A stretch of 64,000 nucleotides of DNA, taken from assembly GCA_022825385.1 (NCBI GenBank), contig JAJDWX010000013.1, positions 18,824-82,823 of the forward strand, read 5' to 3'. Position 1 is the first letter of the stretch; each line of letters starts with the position of its first letter. The notes beneath the pieces are model-generated. The model ran no database searches. It saw nothing but the letters and a program-made list of their open reading frames with translations, and was not told where the DNA came from. This document shows positions 40,769 to 50,377 of the stretch, piece by piece. The stretch comes from Rhodothermales bacterium. GTDB taxonomy: Bacteria; Bacteroidota; Rhodothermia; Rhodothermales; VXPQ01. The position numbers and the translations under genes are program-made.

Positions 40769-43111
40769 TTATTCGGATCCGTTTGCACGCTTGTCCGGCG
40801 GCGCATCCCGCCCCGAACTTTCGCCCCCCGCCTGCGAATCGCCGCCGCGCAACAGCTCCCGAACAATGCGATCCGCGCCGTACATATGCTCCAGCGCCTC
40901 CAGAATGCCCCGGGCGTCCACCGATACGGCGCGGCCCCGTTCGTCCAGGTATACATACGTGTTTTGCAAGGCGTCGATATTGCTGTCGAACGCCATGCCC
41001 ACAATCCGCAACTCCTTGTCGAGCAGGGGCGAACCGGAGTTGCCGCCGGTAATGTCGTTCGTGGTAACCAGATTCACGGGCGTGGACAGGTCCAGCGAGT
41101 CCGGAGGCGAAAGCCACGGGTCCGGCAAATCCCAGTCGGTGCCTTCGCCGCCATGCGAATAATAATGATCGTACATTCCGAACAGGGTGGTATGGGGCGG
41201 CGCCACCGTGCCGTTGTAGGGATAATCCGCCACCACGCCATCGGCGATGCGCAGGGAAAACGTCGCGTCCGGGGGAATCTCCGTACCGTATAACGCGAAC
41301 CGGGCCAGGGACAACAGCGCGCCCAGCTCCTCTTCCCTGCTTTCCAGTCCAGAGAGCTGCTGCTGTACGGACAAAAACAGCGGCGTCACCGCCCGCGCCA
41401 GCGCTTCCGCCGGATCGCCGCTGCCCGGAAACCCCTCTTCCAGCAACGCTGCGTACCGGGCGGAATCCTGCAATGCGGAGTCGGAAACGATCCGGTCGGC
41501 GGCCTCTTCCGGCGTTTCCCCCTGCAACAAACGATTCACCGTCGGATCGTTTTCGCCAAGATACCGCAAAAACTCGCGGAGACGCACGGCGAGCATGCGC
41601 TTCTCCAGTTCCGGAGGCCAATTTTCCATATTCAGCGCCGCCTCCAGCGTCTCCTCGATTTCGTCCGCAGGCATGCCCCGTTGCCGCATCAAACCAATCA
41701 CATACCCGTACGCGGCCCGCACCAGCACATGGGAATCGAACGCGGGCGAACCAAAAAACAGAAAGGCCCGATTCTGATCCGCCATGGCTTCCCTGGAGCG
41801 CTGCAAACGAGCGATCTCGCCGATCGCATGGCCATACTTCTCCTCAAGCGAATCCACTTCCGCAATGGCCGCGGCCAAATCCCTTTCCGCCGTCGCGCGC
41901 CGCGCAATCAAGAGCGAGTCGCGCAGTCCGGCCAACTCCCCTTCGTGCTTTTTGAACTGATTCGAAATCTGATGCCAGGCGTTGCGCAAATCGTATTCCC
42001 GGGCCGAATCCTCGGCTTCGGCCATGTATTCTTCCAGGACCCGCATCCGCTCCCGGAGCGCGTCAAGCGCGGCAGGCAACATATAATCCCGCGCGAACGC
42101 CAGTTGCCCAACCGTCGCCAAACGGCTTGTCGTACCCGGATTGCCCACCACGAAGACCGCCTCGCCCTCCTCGGCGCCCTCCTCGTCCCAGGCAAAATAA
42201 TGCGGCGTGCGCAACGGGGCGCCGTCCGCGTCCCAGGCCCGTAAAAAACTGAAATCGAAGCTATACCGGGGGTACGTGAAATTGTCCGGGTCGCCGCCGA
42301 AGGCGCCAATCGACAATTCCGGCGCGAAAACAAGCCGAATATCGTCGTAGCGTCGGAACGTATAGGCCGAATATCGCCCGCCGTAGTACAGTTCGACCAC
42401 CTGCACCGTCAACGTCGAATCCCGGGCCTGGGCCTGGGCGTTCATGCGTTCTTCCATGCGCTCCGCCCTGCGCGCCCGGCCCGCCGCCGAAAGGTCGCGC
42501 CGCGCCATGTCCCGGCTTGCGCGGCCCGGACGACGGCGAGATTCCTGGAAAGCGTCCTCCGCCAAAGGCGCCCGCCCGTACACCTCTTCCGTAATATCCC
42601 GGATCTCCACCAGCTGCTCCGCATAGAGCCCCTCGACCTTGCGTTCCGCCCCGGCCGAATCCGCGTAAAACCCCTCGTCCAGCAAGGACTCGCCCTCGCG
42701 CGTCACTTCAGAAATGCTTTCGCGCGCGCAATGATGGTTCGTAAGAATAAGTCCGTTCGGCGAAACGAACGAGGCCGAACAATTCGGAAGCCGCAACGCG
42801 CCAAGACGCGCCCGGGCAAACCAGGCGGAATCCGGCCTGAATCCATACGCCTCTTCGAAATAGGCCACCGGCGGATCCTCGAATGTCCACATTTTTCCCG
42901 TATCGAACCGTCCCGGCTGCGCCTCGGGGAGCGCGGCGGACAAGCGCGGAGCGGGCGGATCCGCAGGAAAAACGTCCGGGGCGGGCGCCTGCTCGGTCGG
43001 GCCGGGACGCTCCACGACGGAAACAACCTGGTTGCCGCCGCTGCATCCCGTCCAGGCCAGCAAGAACAAGAGGGCCGCGATAGCGCGCTTGCGAGGAGGT
43101 TTCATGCGCAT
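40769..43111 (-). CDS. S46 family dipeptidyl-peptidase (first of a pair)
   Basis: S46 peptidases (DPP7/DPP11) release dipeptides from the N terminus of oligopeptides in the periplasm. The 780-residue protein has a hydrophobic N-terminal signal ending near AWTGC, a weak lipobox. The catalytic histidine lies in LTNHHCARES (126-127), the aspartate region is FGGDPDNFTYPRYS, and the serine lies in TGGNSGSPLL. At the position that is Gly in DPP7 and Arg in DPP11 of Porphyromonas gingivalis (18 residues after the serine) this protein has Ser (AFDSN), so P1 preference cannot be transferred. The start could be the ATG at 43105 instead of 43111. It follows its paralogue by 7 bases, a tandem duplication. 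Confidence 0.9.
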   Translation of the reverse strand: MRMKPPRKRAIAALLFLLAWTGCSGGNQVVSVVERPGPTEQAPAPDVFPADPPAPRLSAALPEAQPGRFDTGKMWTFEDPPVAYFEEAYGFRPDSAWFARARLGALRLPNCSASFVSPNGLILTNHHCARESISEVTREGESLLDEGFYADSAGAERKVEGLYAEQLVEIRDITEEVYGRAPLAEDAFQESRRRPGRASRDMARRDLSAAGRARRAERMEERMNAQAQARDSTLTVQVVELYYGGRYSAYTFRRYDDIRLVFAPELSIGAFGGDPDNFTYPRYSFDFSFLRAWDADGAPLRTPHYFAWDEEGAEEGEAVFVVGNPGTTSRLATVGQLAFARDYMLPAALDALRERMRVLEEYMAEAEDSAREYDLRNAWHQISNQFKKHEGELAGLRDSLLIARRATAERDLAAAIAEVDSLEEKYGHAIGEIARLQRSREAMADQNRAFLFFGSPAFDSHVLVRAAYGYVIGLMRQRGMPADEIEETLEAALNMENWPPELEKRMLAVRLREFLRYLGENDPTVNRLLQGETPEEAADRIVSDSALQDSARYAALLEEGFPGSGDPAEALARAVTPLFLSVQQQLSGLESREEELGALLSLARFALYGTEIPPDATFSLRIADGVVADYPYNGTVAPPHTTLFGMYDHYYSHGGEGTDWDLPDPWLSPPDSLDLSTPVNLVTTNDITGGNSGSPLLDKELRIVGMAFDSNIDALQNTYVYLDERGRAVSVDARGILEALEHMYGADRIVRELLRGGDSQAGGESSGRDAPPDKRANGSE

Positions 43112-43118
43112 GAAGAAT

Positions 43119-45368
43119 CTATTCGGACAGGATGGCGTCGGCTGCTTCCTCTGTTTCGGCGAAACGCCCCTTGGTTGTTTCCAGAACCAGTCGGTCCGCG
43201 TCGTACATATCGTCAAGCGCTTCGAGGATGCCGCGCGCATCCACCGAAATGCTGCGCGACCGGTCCGGCAGGTAGATAAAGTCCCCGGACAAACTCTCGA
43301 TATTGCCGTCGAACAGGAGCCCTGCGAGGCGCAAGTCCGAATCAAGGACCGGAGACCCCGAATTGCCGCCGACGACATCGTTGGTGGAGACGAAATTCAG
43401 CGGCGTATCGAGGGCGAAATTCCCCGGCGGCGTCCGCCAGCGCGGCGGCAAGTCCCATGGCGTATCCGGGCCATACGAATAATAATGGTCGTACAATCCG
43501 TAGTACGTTGTATAGGGCGGCGCGACCGTGCCGTTATACGGATAGCCTTGCACCGCCCCGTCCGCAATGCGAAGGGAAAACGTCGCGTCGGGGGGCGTCT
43601 CCACGCCGTACGCGGCATAGCGGGCCTGCCCGATTTGCCGCGCAAGCGTCTGCTCCTCGGCGGAAAGCGCGGCCATGGCCTCGCGGTAGGCCGCCAGTTC
43701 GTCGGCAATGGCCATCGCAACCTGCAGGGCGGGATCGGCTGCGGACAATGCGCCGGATTCCAACGCCTCCATCGCGGTCGCGCCTTCCGCAAGCGCCGAA
43801 TGCGCCACCACATGCCGCGCCGCTTCCTCCGGGGACTCCGCGACGGACAGGTCGAGGCCCGGAATGCGGTCCAGGCCCAAACGCTCCGCCAGCGTACTGA
43901 GCCGCGCCGCCAGAAACGCCGCCTGCACCGCTGCGGGCTGGTCCTCGACGCGGGCAAGTTCCTCGCGCGCCGCGTCCGAAACCACCCGAGGCGTATCCGG
44001 CGAACCCGCGTAATCCTGCGCAATCAGGGCGCGGCGAAGCGCGGCGGCGCCCAAAGAAGAGGCCGGGTTCAGCGCCAGAAACGCCCGATAGGAATCCGCC
44101 CAGGCGCGCTTTCGCTCCTGCACTTCGCGCATCCGCCCGATCAGGTCGCCGTACCGCTCGCTAAGCGCAGGCGCCTCCCTGATCGCTTCCGCAAACTGCG
44201 CCTCGGCGTCCCTGCGGCGGGCAAGCACGACGGGGTCGTTCAGCGCCTTGACGCGGCCCACGTACAATTTGCGGGCGTTTTGCAAGGAAAATATCTGATT
44301 GACGAGCGCCTCCTGCCCCGCCGGATCGCCTTCGGAGCGCAACGCCTCCAGGGCGGCAAGGCGGGTTTCGATCAGATCGAGCACAGCGGGTTCCTCCACG
44401 TCGCGGCGAAAAAGCAACTCCGCCACGGTGGACAGCCGGAACGTCGAGCCGGGATTCCCGATGACGAACACCGCGTCGCCCTCCTGCACCCCTTCGCTAT
44501 TCATGGGAAAATAATAACGGACATTCAACGGCTCGCCGTTTTCGTATACCCGAAAAAAGGCCATATCGAGGGTATAGCGGGGATACGTGAAATTATCCGG
44601 ATCGCCGCCGAAAAACCCGATGTTCAGTTCGGGAACGAACGCCAGCCTCAGGTCGGTATAGCGCCGAAAAACGTAGGCGGACCATACCGCCCCGTCGTAG
44701 AGAGCGATCGTTTCGACATGATGGCCCGCGCCCGCCTCCGCCGCAATGCGCTCTTGCGCCGCGCGGACGGCCTCTTCCCGCGCCCGCGCGCGCTCGGCCT
44801 CGTCCAAAACCCCGGCGACCGCAGCGTCCGCCTCCGGCGTTATGTCCCGAATATCGACCAGCTGATCCGCCCACATGCCGGGCGCCGGGCGTTCTTCTTC
44901 CAGCGACCGGGCGTAAAACCCCTCCTCCAGCATGCGCTCGCCCTCCAGCGCAACGCTTGCGGCATGGTTGCGGACGCAATGGTGGTTGGTTAGCGCAAGC
45001 CCCCTCGGCGACACGAACGAGGCCGTGCAACCCGGAATGCGCAGCGTACCCAGCCGGGCATGCCGAAACCATTCGTCGTCTGGGGAAAAACCGTACGTTT
45101 CGGCGAAATATTCGACTGGAGGATGGTCGAACGTCCACATTTTGCCCTGGTCGAAACGTCCGGCCCGGATGATCGTGGAATCAACGCGCTCGGGCGGCGC
45201 AGGGGCCAGCGGCTGGCGGACCAGCACCGTCGCCGGGACCTCCGCGGGGGTAACAGGGCCCAGCGCGCCCGCCGAGCCGTCGGAAGACGCCGTCTCCTTG
45301 CTGCCCGCGCAGGCGGCAAGCAACAACAGGGGCGAAAAAACCAGAACGAACCGGATGCGTTTGTACAT
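43119..45368 (-). CDS. S46 family dipeptidyl-peptidase lipoprotein (second of a pair)
   Basis: The 749-residue protein is a lipoprotein by its lipobox LLAAC (C20) after a short hydrophobic signal. The S46 catalytic parts are LTNHHCVRNH (histidine, about 129-130), FGGDPDNFTYPRYT and GGNSGSPVLD (serine). Eighteen residues past the serine it has Gly (LLFDGN), as DPP7 enzymes with hydrophobic P1 preference do. It is first in the minus-strand run ahead of its paralogue, mutS and purD, and lies about 100 bases from tRNA-Leu. Its likely role is extracytoplasmic peptide degradation for nutrition. Confidence 0.92.
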   Translation of the reverse strand: MYKRIRFVLVFSPLLLLAACAGSKETASSDGSAGALGPVTPAEVPATVLVRQPLAPAPPERVDSTIIRAGRFDQGKMWTFDHPPVEYFAETYGFSPDDEWFRHARLGTLRIPGCTASFVSPRGLALTNHHCVRNHAASVALEGERMLEEGFYARSLEEERPAPGMWADQLVDIRDITPEADAAVAGVLDEAERARAREEAVRAAQERIAAEAGAGHHVETIALYDGAVWSAYVFRRYTDLRLAFVPELNIGFFGGDPDNFTYPRYTLDMAFFRVYENGEPLNVRYYFPMNSEGVQEGDAVFVIGNPGSTFRLSTVAELLFRRDVEEPAVLDLIETRLAALEALRSEGDPAGQEALVNQIFSLQNARKLYVGRVKALNDPVVLARRRDAEAQFAEAIREAPALSERYGDLIGRMREVQERKRAWADSYRAFLALNPASSLGAAALRRALIAQDYAGSPDTPRVVSDAAREELARVEDQPAAVQAAFLAARLSTLAERLGLDRIPGLDLSVAESPEEAARHVVAHSALAEGATAMEALESGALSAADPALQVAMAIADELAAYREAMAALSAEEQTLARQIGQARYAAYGVETPPDATFSLRIADGAVQGYPYNGTVAPPYTTYYGLYDHYYSYGPDTPWDLPPRWRTPPGNFALDTPLNFVSTNDVVGGNSGSPVLDSDLRLAGLLFDGNIESLSGDFIYLPDRSRSISVDARGILEALDDMYDADRLVLETTKGRFAETEEAADAILSE

Positions 45369-45470
45369 AGTTAAAAATCAGGGCAGACGCCGCGTGGATA
45401 CGTCGCGCGACCGGGCAATGCGCAATAAACTTTTTGATACAAATAAAACCGCGGCAAAGATTCCTTCCAT

Positions 45471-45554
45471 GCGAAAGTGGCGGAATTGGCAGACGCGCCA
45501 GATTTAGGATCTGGTGGGCTAACGCCCTTGGGGGTTCGAGTCCCCCCTTTCGCA
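45471..45554 (+). tRNA. tRNA-Leu (anticodon TAG)
   Basis: The 84-base sequence folds as a class II tRNA. The acceptor GCGAAAG pairs with CTTTCGC, the anticodon stem-loop is CCAGATTTAGGATCTGG with TAG at the centre, and a long variable arm (GGGCTAACGCCC) and a TTCGAGT T-loop follow. The discriminator is A, and CCA is not encoded. The TAG anticodon reads leucine CUA codons and, with wobble, other CUN codons. Confidence 0.96.
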
Positions 45555-45656
45555 CGCAATAAAACGCGCCCTGCACGGACGCGCCTTACCGGGGGGGATG
45601 CGTAGCGCCACGTATGCGACATACGGTACCGGCGCTGAGGCATACCGCGTATAACG

Positions 45657-46601
45657 TTACTCAAGGAGCGATTCGTATACCGACGTATGCGACGGGTCCA
45701 GCAGCGTAAGGTAATCGTACGCCTGATTGCTTTCCTGCCACCCCTCGAACACGGCGGTCAGCTCGGTGTATTTCGCGAGAAAGAACAAATCCAGGACGTG
45801 CTGCCGGGATATGTCCTCGTACAATGCGTCCAGGTCGGCCAGCACCTGAAGCATGGCGTTGCGCGCCGCATCGGGATTCGCCAGAAAGCGATCAAGTCCG
45901 CCGAAGTGGTAGTCGAAATACGCCTTTCGCAAGGGGCGCATGCGCGGATCCAGCACTTGCCCTATGAGTTCGGTGCGTCCGGGATTCAGCGTATTGCCCA
46001 GCGCCGCCCAGCCCGGGTGCGACGAGGACTGCGCCCGCTCCGCAACCCGCCGCGCCGTTTCGAAATGCAGCGCCCCCCCGAACTCGCTGAACGTATCGTA
46101 GTCGTACCCCAGCATCATATACGCGTAAAAATCAATCACGGAAGCAAGCGGGTCGTATTGTTCGATATTGAACACGAGGGGCTGGCCCTGCGCATACTGA
46201 AATTGCCAGGACTCGTCGCTAAACTGCACGACCGTACTGTGCTGCATGGTATTGTAAATGGGGCGGCGAATCGCCACCACCAGCCGGGCGTTGAACGTGG
46301 TCAACGTAACCGCTTCCAGGACGGTCAACTCCATCGTGCAGTCGATGCGCTCGTCCTCGCGGAACGTATCCTCCGTCCAGGAACGGTCGTTCAGATATTC
46401 CTCGATGTTCAGCTCCAGATCGTCGAGAAACCCGAAGTCGGAGCCGGTCAGCGTACTGTAATTCACGGAAACCGCGCAGTCGAATTCCTGCGCGGCGCTC
46501 GGCGAAGGAACGCAAAAAAAGGCCGCCAGAAGGAGTCCGGCCGCCAGCGCGCGAAGCCGGGCGGCGAACCGCCTCGCGAAAACAGGCACAGCGTTCCGCA
46601 T
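45657..46601 (-). CDS. DUF4835/PorD-family secreted protein
   Basis: The 314-residue protein has a basic N terminus and a hydrophobic signal (RALAAGLLLAAFFCVPSPSA, cleavage near AAQEF). The mature region contains FNIEQYDPLASVIDFYAYMM and LGYDYDTFSEFGGALHF, the core of the DUF4835 family, also called PorD and associated with type IX secretion in Bacteroidota. The start at 46601 leaves an intact signal peptide; upstream codons are probably untranslated. It diverges from the barrel gene at 46769. No other type IX genes are certain here, so the functional link is inference. Confidence 0.75.
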   Translation of the reverse strand: MRNAVPVFARRFAARLRALAAGLLLAAFFCVPSPSAAQEFDCAVSVNYSTLTGSDFGFLDDLELNIEEYLNDRSWTEDTFREDERIDCTMELTVLEAVTLTTFNARLVVAIRRPIYNTMQHSTVVQFSDESWQFQYAQGQPLVFNIEQYDPLASVIDFYAYMMLGYDYDTFSEFGGALHFETARRVAERAQSSSHPGWAALGNTLNPGRTELIGQVLDPRMRPLRKAYFDYHFGGLDRFLANPDAARNAMLQVLADLDALYEDISRQHVLDLFFLAKYTELTAVFEGWQESNQAYDYLTLLDPSHTSVYESLLE

Positions 46602-46768
46602 CGGGATGCAAGGTTTTTTTGAGAGCGCATAATATCGGGATTGATACCTGAAGCAGGCGTTCCGGTTTCCGGCGGCGGCCTGGAAGCCGGAACGACAATT
46701 TTTTTTGCCAAAATTCGCCAAAACAGGTTATGCGGGGCCCTGCGGCGTGTCTATTACTTCAAAAAGCC

Positions 46769-47635
46769 ATGCCTCCCGCTGCCTCGCCGCGCCGCGCAGG
46801 CCCGCCCCCGGGTCCGCGCCGCCTCCTTCTTGCTTTCCTCCTCGCCCTGTTCGCAACGCACGCGCCGCCCTGCGCGCTGGGGCAGCCCGTTTTGTACGGC
46901 GCCCGCAGCACCGCGCTCGGCGGCGCGACCGCCGCATTGCCAGACGACGCAGCGGGGCAAGGCAATCCGGCGACCTGGGCGCAAGCGAACGCCCCCGCCG
47001 CTTCGCTGCACGGCGCGCAATGGTACGGCTTGCCCGAACTCAAGCTGGTTGGCGCGCAGCTCGTCGCGCCCGCGGGCCAAAGCGCCATCGGCGGAAGCGT
47101 TTCGGCTTTCGGTTTCGACCTGTACCGGCACATTACGGCGACGGGCGGATACGCGCGGCGCATCGGATTCGGATCGCACCGAAACGTCTATGCGGGCGCG
47201 CGGGCCGAATGGAACCAGGCGTACATAGCGGATTACGGGCAACCCGGCGCCCTCAGCCTGACCGCAGGCGTTCTGTTTCCGGTTACGCCGTTCGTGTCGC
47301 TGGGGGCCGTCGCCTACCGCCTGACTTCGTTCGCCGGTCCCCTGCGCGCCGACCTGTCCCGCCGCCTGGCCGCCGGCGCCTTGTGGAGTCCTTCGGCAGC
47401 CCTGACCCTCGTCGTGGACGCGGCCAAGGCAATACGCTCGCCCCTTTCCGCCTCGGCGGGCATTGAAATCCGCATGGTCGACGCCCTGGTTGCGCGGGGA
47501 GGATTTGCGTCCGGACCCAGGCGAACCAGCGGCGGCGTCGGGCTGCGCGTCGCATCCATGCGCGCCGATTTCGCCGTGCAAAAACACGACGCGCTGGGCT
47601 GGACCCCGTACCTGTCCCTGCACTATTCCTGGTGA
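46769..47635 (+). CDS. PorV/PorQ-like outer-membrane protein
   Basis: The 288-residue protein has a long basic, proline-rich N terminus and signal (RRLLLAFLLALFATHAPP). Then comes LYGARSTALGGATAALPDDA and QGNPATW, the hallmark N-terminal strand of the PorV/PorQ and related FadL-like barrel families. The C terminus is PYLSLHYSW, an aromatic end typical of barrels. It sits in front of the HhH-barrel gene and diverges from the DUF4835 gene, so three exported proteins cluster together. Confidence 0.65.
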   Translation: MPPAASPRRAGPPPGPRRLLLAFLLALFATHAPPCALGQPVLYGARSTALGGATAALPDDAAGQGNPATWAQANAPAASLHGAQWYGLPELKLVGAQLVAPAGQSAIGGSVSAFGFDLYRHITATGGYARRIGFGSHRNVYAGARAEWNQAYIADYGQPGALSLTAGVLFPVTPFVSLGAVAYRLTSFAGPLRADLSRRLAAGALWSPSAALTLVVDAAKAIRSPLSASAGIEIRMVDALVARGGFASGPRRTSGGVGLRVASMRADFAVQKHDALGWTPYLSLHYSW

Positions 47636-47643
47636 GACAGAAC

Positions 47644-49596
47644 ATGGCCCTCCTTCTCGCTTTTATGATGCAGACGGCCAGTCCGCCTGCGGACACGACC
47701 GAAACCGCCGCGGTGATCGAAACCGCGCTGGATATGCTGGAAAACGATCTGGAAGACGCCGGCTCCCTGCAGGAAACGCTCGAGCGGGCCGCGTACGACA
47801 AAGTCCGGCTGGAAACCGCCTCGGCGGAAGCGTTGCGATCCATCCCCGGCATATCGGAAAGAACCGTACAACGCATTCTGGCCTGGCGCGACGGCGGCGG
47901 CGACCTCGGCGGACCGGAATCCCTGTTGCGCGCCGGACTGGACGAACGCACGGTCGCCCTGCTCCTTCCTTTCGTTGCTTTCGGACGTCCCGAACCCCGA
48001 ACGCGCCCGCGCGTCCGCATGCATATCGTGCAGCGCTGGCAGCGGCGACTGGACCTGGGCAAAGGCTATCGGGAAGACCCGCCTTCCGGCTACCTCGGCT
48101 CTCCCGACGCCGTGCAATGGCGCGTCGGCATGCGCCTCGGAGACCATATCGCCGCCGGCGTTACGCTTGACAAGGACGCCGGCGAACCTGTCCAATGGCG
48201 CCCCGGGGCACGGCAATTCGGCGCCGATTTCGTGTCTTTTTACCTGAGCGTGGACCAGCGCGGCCCCTTCGAACGCATCGTTGCAGGCAACTATACCGTG
48301 CAAGCAGGCGAAGGCCTTGTGGCGGGGCAAGGCGCGGCGGGGCTTTCTTCGTTGCGCGTAGCCTCCTCGGACCGCATCCTGAAACCCCATGCTTCCTCGC
48401 GGGAATATGCCTACTTCGGCGGCGCGGCCATCCAGTCCAGGCCGCTGCGCGGCGTATCGCTAACCGGTTTTGTTTCGCAGGTCTCGCTGGACGCCCGCGC
48501 GGACACCTCCCTGAACGCATGGCGCCCGATCTACACCGGCTACCACCGTACGCAAACCGAGTACGAACGCCGAAAACAAGCCCGCGAACGCGCGGCGGGG
48601 GGCGTGGCCGTACTACGGCGGGGTTCCCTATACGGCGGCGCCTTGTCCATCCATACGTTGCAAAAACTGGACGCTTCCCGGAATACGCATGCGCTGTCGG
48701 TATTCGGAGGCTGGGCCCGCGCCCGCTGGGAAGGCTCGTTCGAATGGGTCCCGGAGCAGGGACACCGTTCCGTAACCGTCTCCCTGAACCCGATCGAAAA
48801 CGCTTCCGTGCATATCCGGACGCGCCGGACGCGGGCAACCGGCATGCAAGACCTGCGACCGCACACCCGCATCGGCGTAAATTCTCGCGGAGAAAACTAC
48901 GACTACGCCGAATGGCTGGCCGAAACCCGCTTCCGCCCCTTTCCGTCCTGGACCGCCACCCTGCAAGTCCGGGACCGAACGCGACCGCTGGACCCGTTGC
49001 CCCATGCCCGCAGCCGACTCGTCGCAGGGATTGTCGAATACCGCCGCCGGAACTGGCTAACCTTGCATATTCGGGCCCGGACGCAAACATTCGACGTAGC
49101 AAGCCCGTGCCGCGGCGGACGCTTGCTGCTCCCCTGTACCGCCGAGGAACAGCGGCAATCCCTGCGCATACAGGTCGAATACCGGCACAGCGCCGCCCTG
49201 CGCGCCAGAACCCGCCTCGAAATCGTCCGCGCCGAAGCGGACGAAGCGGAAGAAAAAGCCGAAGGCGTCCTGCTGTACCAGGATTTCCGATGGAAACCCT
49301 GGCGGTTCATGCAGCTGGACCTACGGTACGCCGTCTTCGACGCGACAGACGCCTCGGCCCGGGTCTACATGTTCGAAAACGACGTGCTGTACGGATTCGG
49401 CGTTCCGTCTTTCAATGGACGCGGCCAGCGCGGGTACGCGCTGGCGCGGATGCAACTTTCGCGGCGCCTGACGCTGCAATGGAAACTCGGCGCGACGCGC
49501 TACGAGGACGTGCGTTCCACCGGTTCGGGACGCGACGAAACCCCGGGAAACCGCATCCGGGAAACAAAAGTCCTCCTGCAATGGCGATTCGGGTAA
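47644..49596 (+). CDS. Exported helix-hairpin-helix protein with C-terminal beta-barrel
   Basis: The roughly 650-residue protein begins with a short hydrophobic signal (MALLLAFMMQTASPP). A ComEA-like helix-hairpin-helix pair follows (ASAEALRSIPGISERTVQRI and a second hairpin at LLRAGLDERTVALLL). The rest is long and barrel-like, with strands such as FERIVAGNYTVQAGEGLVAG, ending in LLQWRFG. This architecture is widespread in Bacteroidota and unexplained; DNA uptake or surface assembly have been proposed for the HhH part. The ATG at 47644 is preferred; a GTG at 47632 overlaps the upstream stop and could also serve. Confidence 0.75.
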   Translation: MALLLAFMMQTASPPADTTETAAVIETALDMLENDLEDAGSLQETLERAAYDKVRLETASAEALRSIPGISERTVQRILAWRDGGGDLGGPESLLRAGLDERTVALLLPFVAFGRPEPRTRPRVRMHIVQRWQRRLDLGKGYREDPPSGYLGSPDAVQWRVGMRLGDHIAAGVTLDKDAGEPVQWRPGARQFGADFVSFYLSVDQRGPFERIVAGNYTVQAGEGLVAGQGAAGLSSLRVASSDRILKPHASSREYAYFGGAAIQSRPLRGVSLTGFVSQVSLDARADTSLNAWRPIYTGYHRTQTEYERRKQARERAAGGVAVLRRGSLYGGALSIHTLQKLDASRNTHALSVFGGWARARWEGSFEWVPEQGHRSVTVSLNPIENASVHIRTRRTRATGMQDLRPHTRIGVNSRGENYDYAEWLAETRFRPFPSWTATLQVRDRTRPLDPLPHARSRLVAGIVEYRRRNWLTLHIRARTQTFDVASPCRGGRLLLPCTAEEQRQSLRIQVEYRHSAALRARTRLEIVRAEADEAEEKAEGVLLYQDFRWKPWRFMQLDLRYAVFDATDASARVYMFENDVLYGFGVPSFNGRGQRGYALARMQLSRRLTLQWKLGATRYEDVRSTGSGRDETPGNRIRETKVLLQWRFG

Positions 49597-49628
49597 ATCG
49601 ATTCGGGTAAGTCAATTCGAGCAAATCG
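49587..49628. repeat. Three tandem 14-base repeats across two converging stop codons
   Basis: ATTCGGGTAAATCG, ATTCGGGTAAGTCA and ATTCGAGCAAATCG follow one another without gaps. The first unit contains the TAA of the HhH gene and the second contains the TGA of the zinc-ribbon gene on the other strand. This is likely recent slippage in a gap of only 15 bases. Confidence 0.85.
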
Positions 49629-49995
49629 ACTTGAGCACCCTGCGCCTTGTGACGAGCTGGTCGTGCCACGCCTCGGGCGACACTTCCTCGTCGTCGAGAT
49701 AATATTCCCAATAATCGATGTTTGGGCTCTGCGAGGCCTGCGGGGGCTCGATATGCGCTATGCGCTTCAGTTCGGGCGTCATGCCCATCTGGTGCACGAA
49801 CGTAACCGTATGGTCGCCCATGTAGCTCTCCCGGACCGATAGCCAGTTGTCCCCGCATACGCGACAGGTATAAAAACGGGTTTCCGAATGCCCTTCCCGA
49901 CCTGAATCCGTCGATTCGGCTTCTTCGTCGTCCGCGACCACATCCATCAGCGCCATACTGAAGCTTCCGCACGCCTTGCATTGCAGCTTCTCCAT
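49612..49995 (-). CDS. Small zinc-ribbon protein
   Basis: The 127-residue product begins MEKLQCKACGSFSMALMD and later has FYTCRVCGDNW, two CxxC knuckles that together would bind one zinc, similar to TFIIS-type ribbons. An acidic linker (ADDEEAESTDSGREGHSE) separates them. The C-terminal part is acidic and aromatic (IDYWEYYLDDEEVS). I do not recognise a named family; a transcription- or RNA-related role is possible. An upstream ATG at 50007 would add MIRS. The dispersed GCGTATCC motif lies just upstream. Confidence 0.65.
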   Translation of the reverse strand: MEKLQCKACGSFSMALMDVVADDEEAESTDSGREGHSETRFYTCRVCGDNWLSVRESYMGDHTVTFVHQMGMTPELKRIAHIEPPQASQSPNIDYWEYYLDDEEVSPEAWHDQLVTRRRVLKSICSN

Positions 49996-50177
49996 GGATC
50001 GAATCATTGGCTGTTTTGAGGATACGCCCTGCCTTCGCAACCCGCTTGCGCCAGAAGCGCGGCGCCCCGCGCAGGATATACGACAGTACAGGCCCCGGTA
50101 ATATACGTAAAATTTGCAAGAAAGTTACGAAAATAACGGAAATTCCGGCGCAGGCAACCCGCACGAACAAAAAAAAG

Positions 50178-50250
50178 CCCCCTCGGGAGGATTCGAACCT
50201 CCGACCCACGGTTTAGGAAACCGGCGCTCTATCCCCTGAGCTACGAGGGG
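50178..50250 (-). tRNA. tRNA-Arg (anticodon CCT)
   Basis: Read on the minus strand, the 73 bases form a cloverleaf: acceptor CCCCTCG with CGAGGGG, D-arm GCTC...GAGC, anticodon loop TTCCTAA (anticodon CCT), T-arm GGAGGTTCGAATCCTCC and discriminator G. CCA is not encoded. A T-rich stretch follows. It decodes AGG. Confidence 0.95.
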
Positions 50251-50377
50251 CGCGGGGCGAACCAGCCCTCTGCTCCGCGCCGCTTCCGAATGGGCGCAGG
50301 GCGCCTGTGGCGCCGCCGCGCAGGAACCTTGCAGGAAGCAGATGTATACTTGCGGACTGAATCAGCGCAACCTTGCC

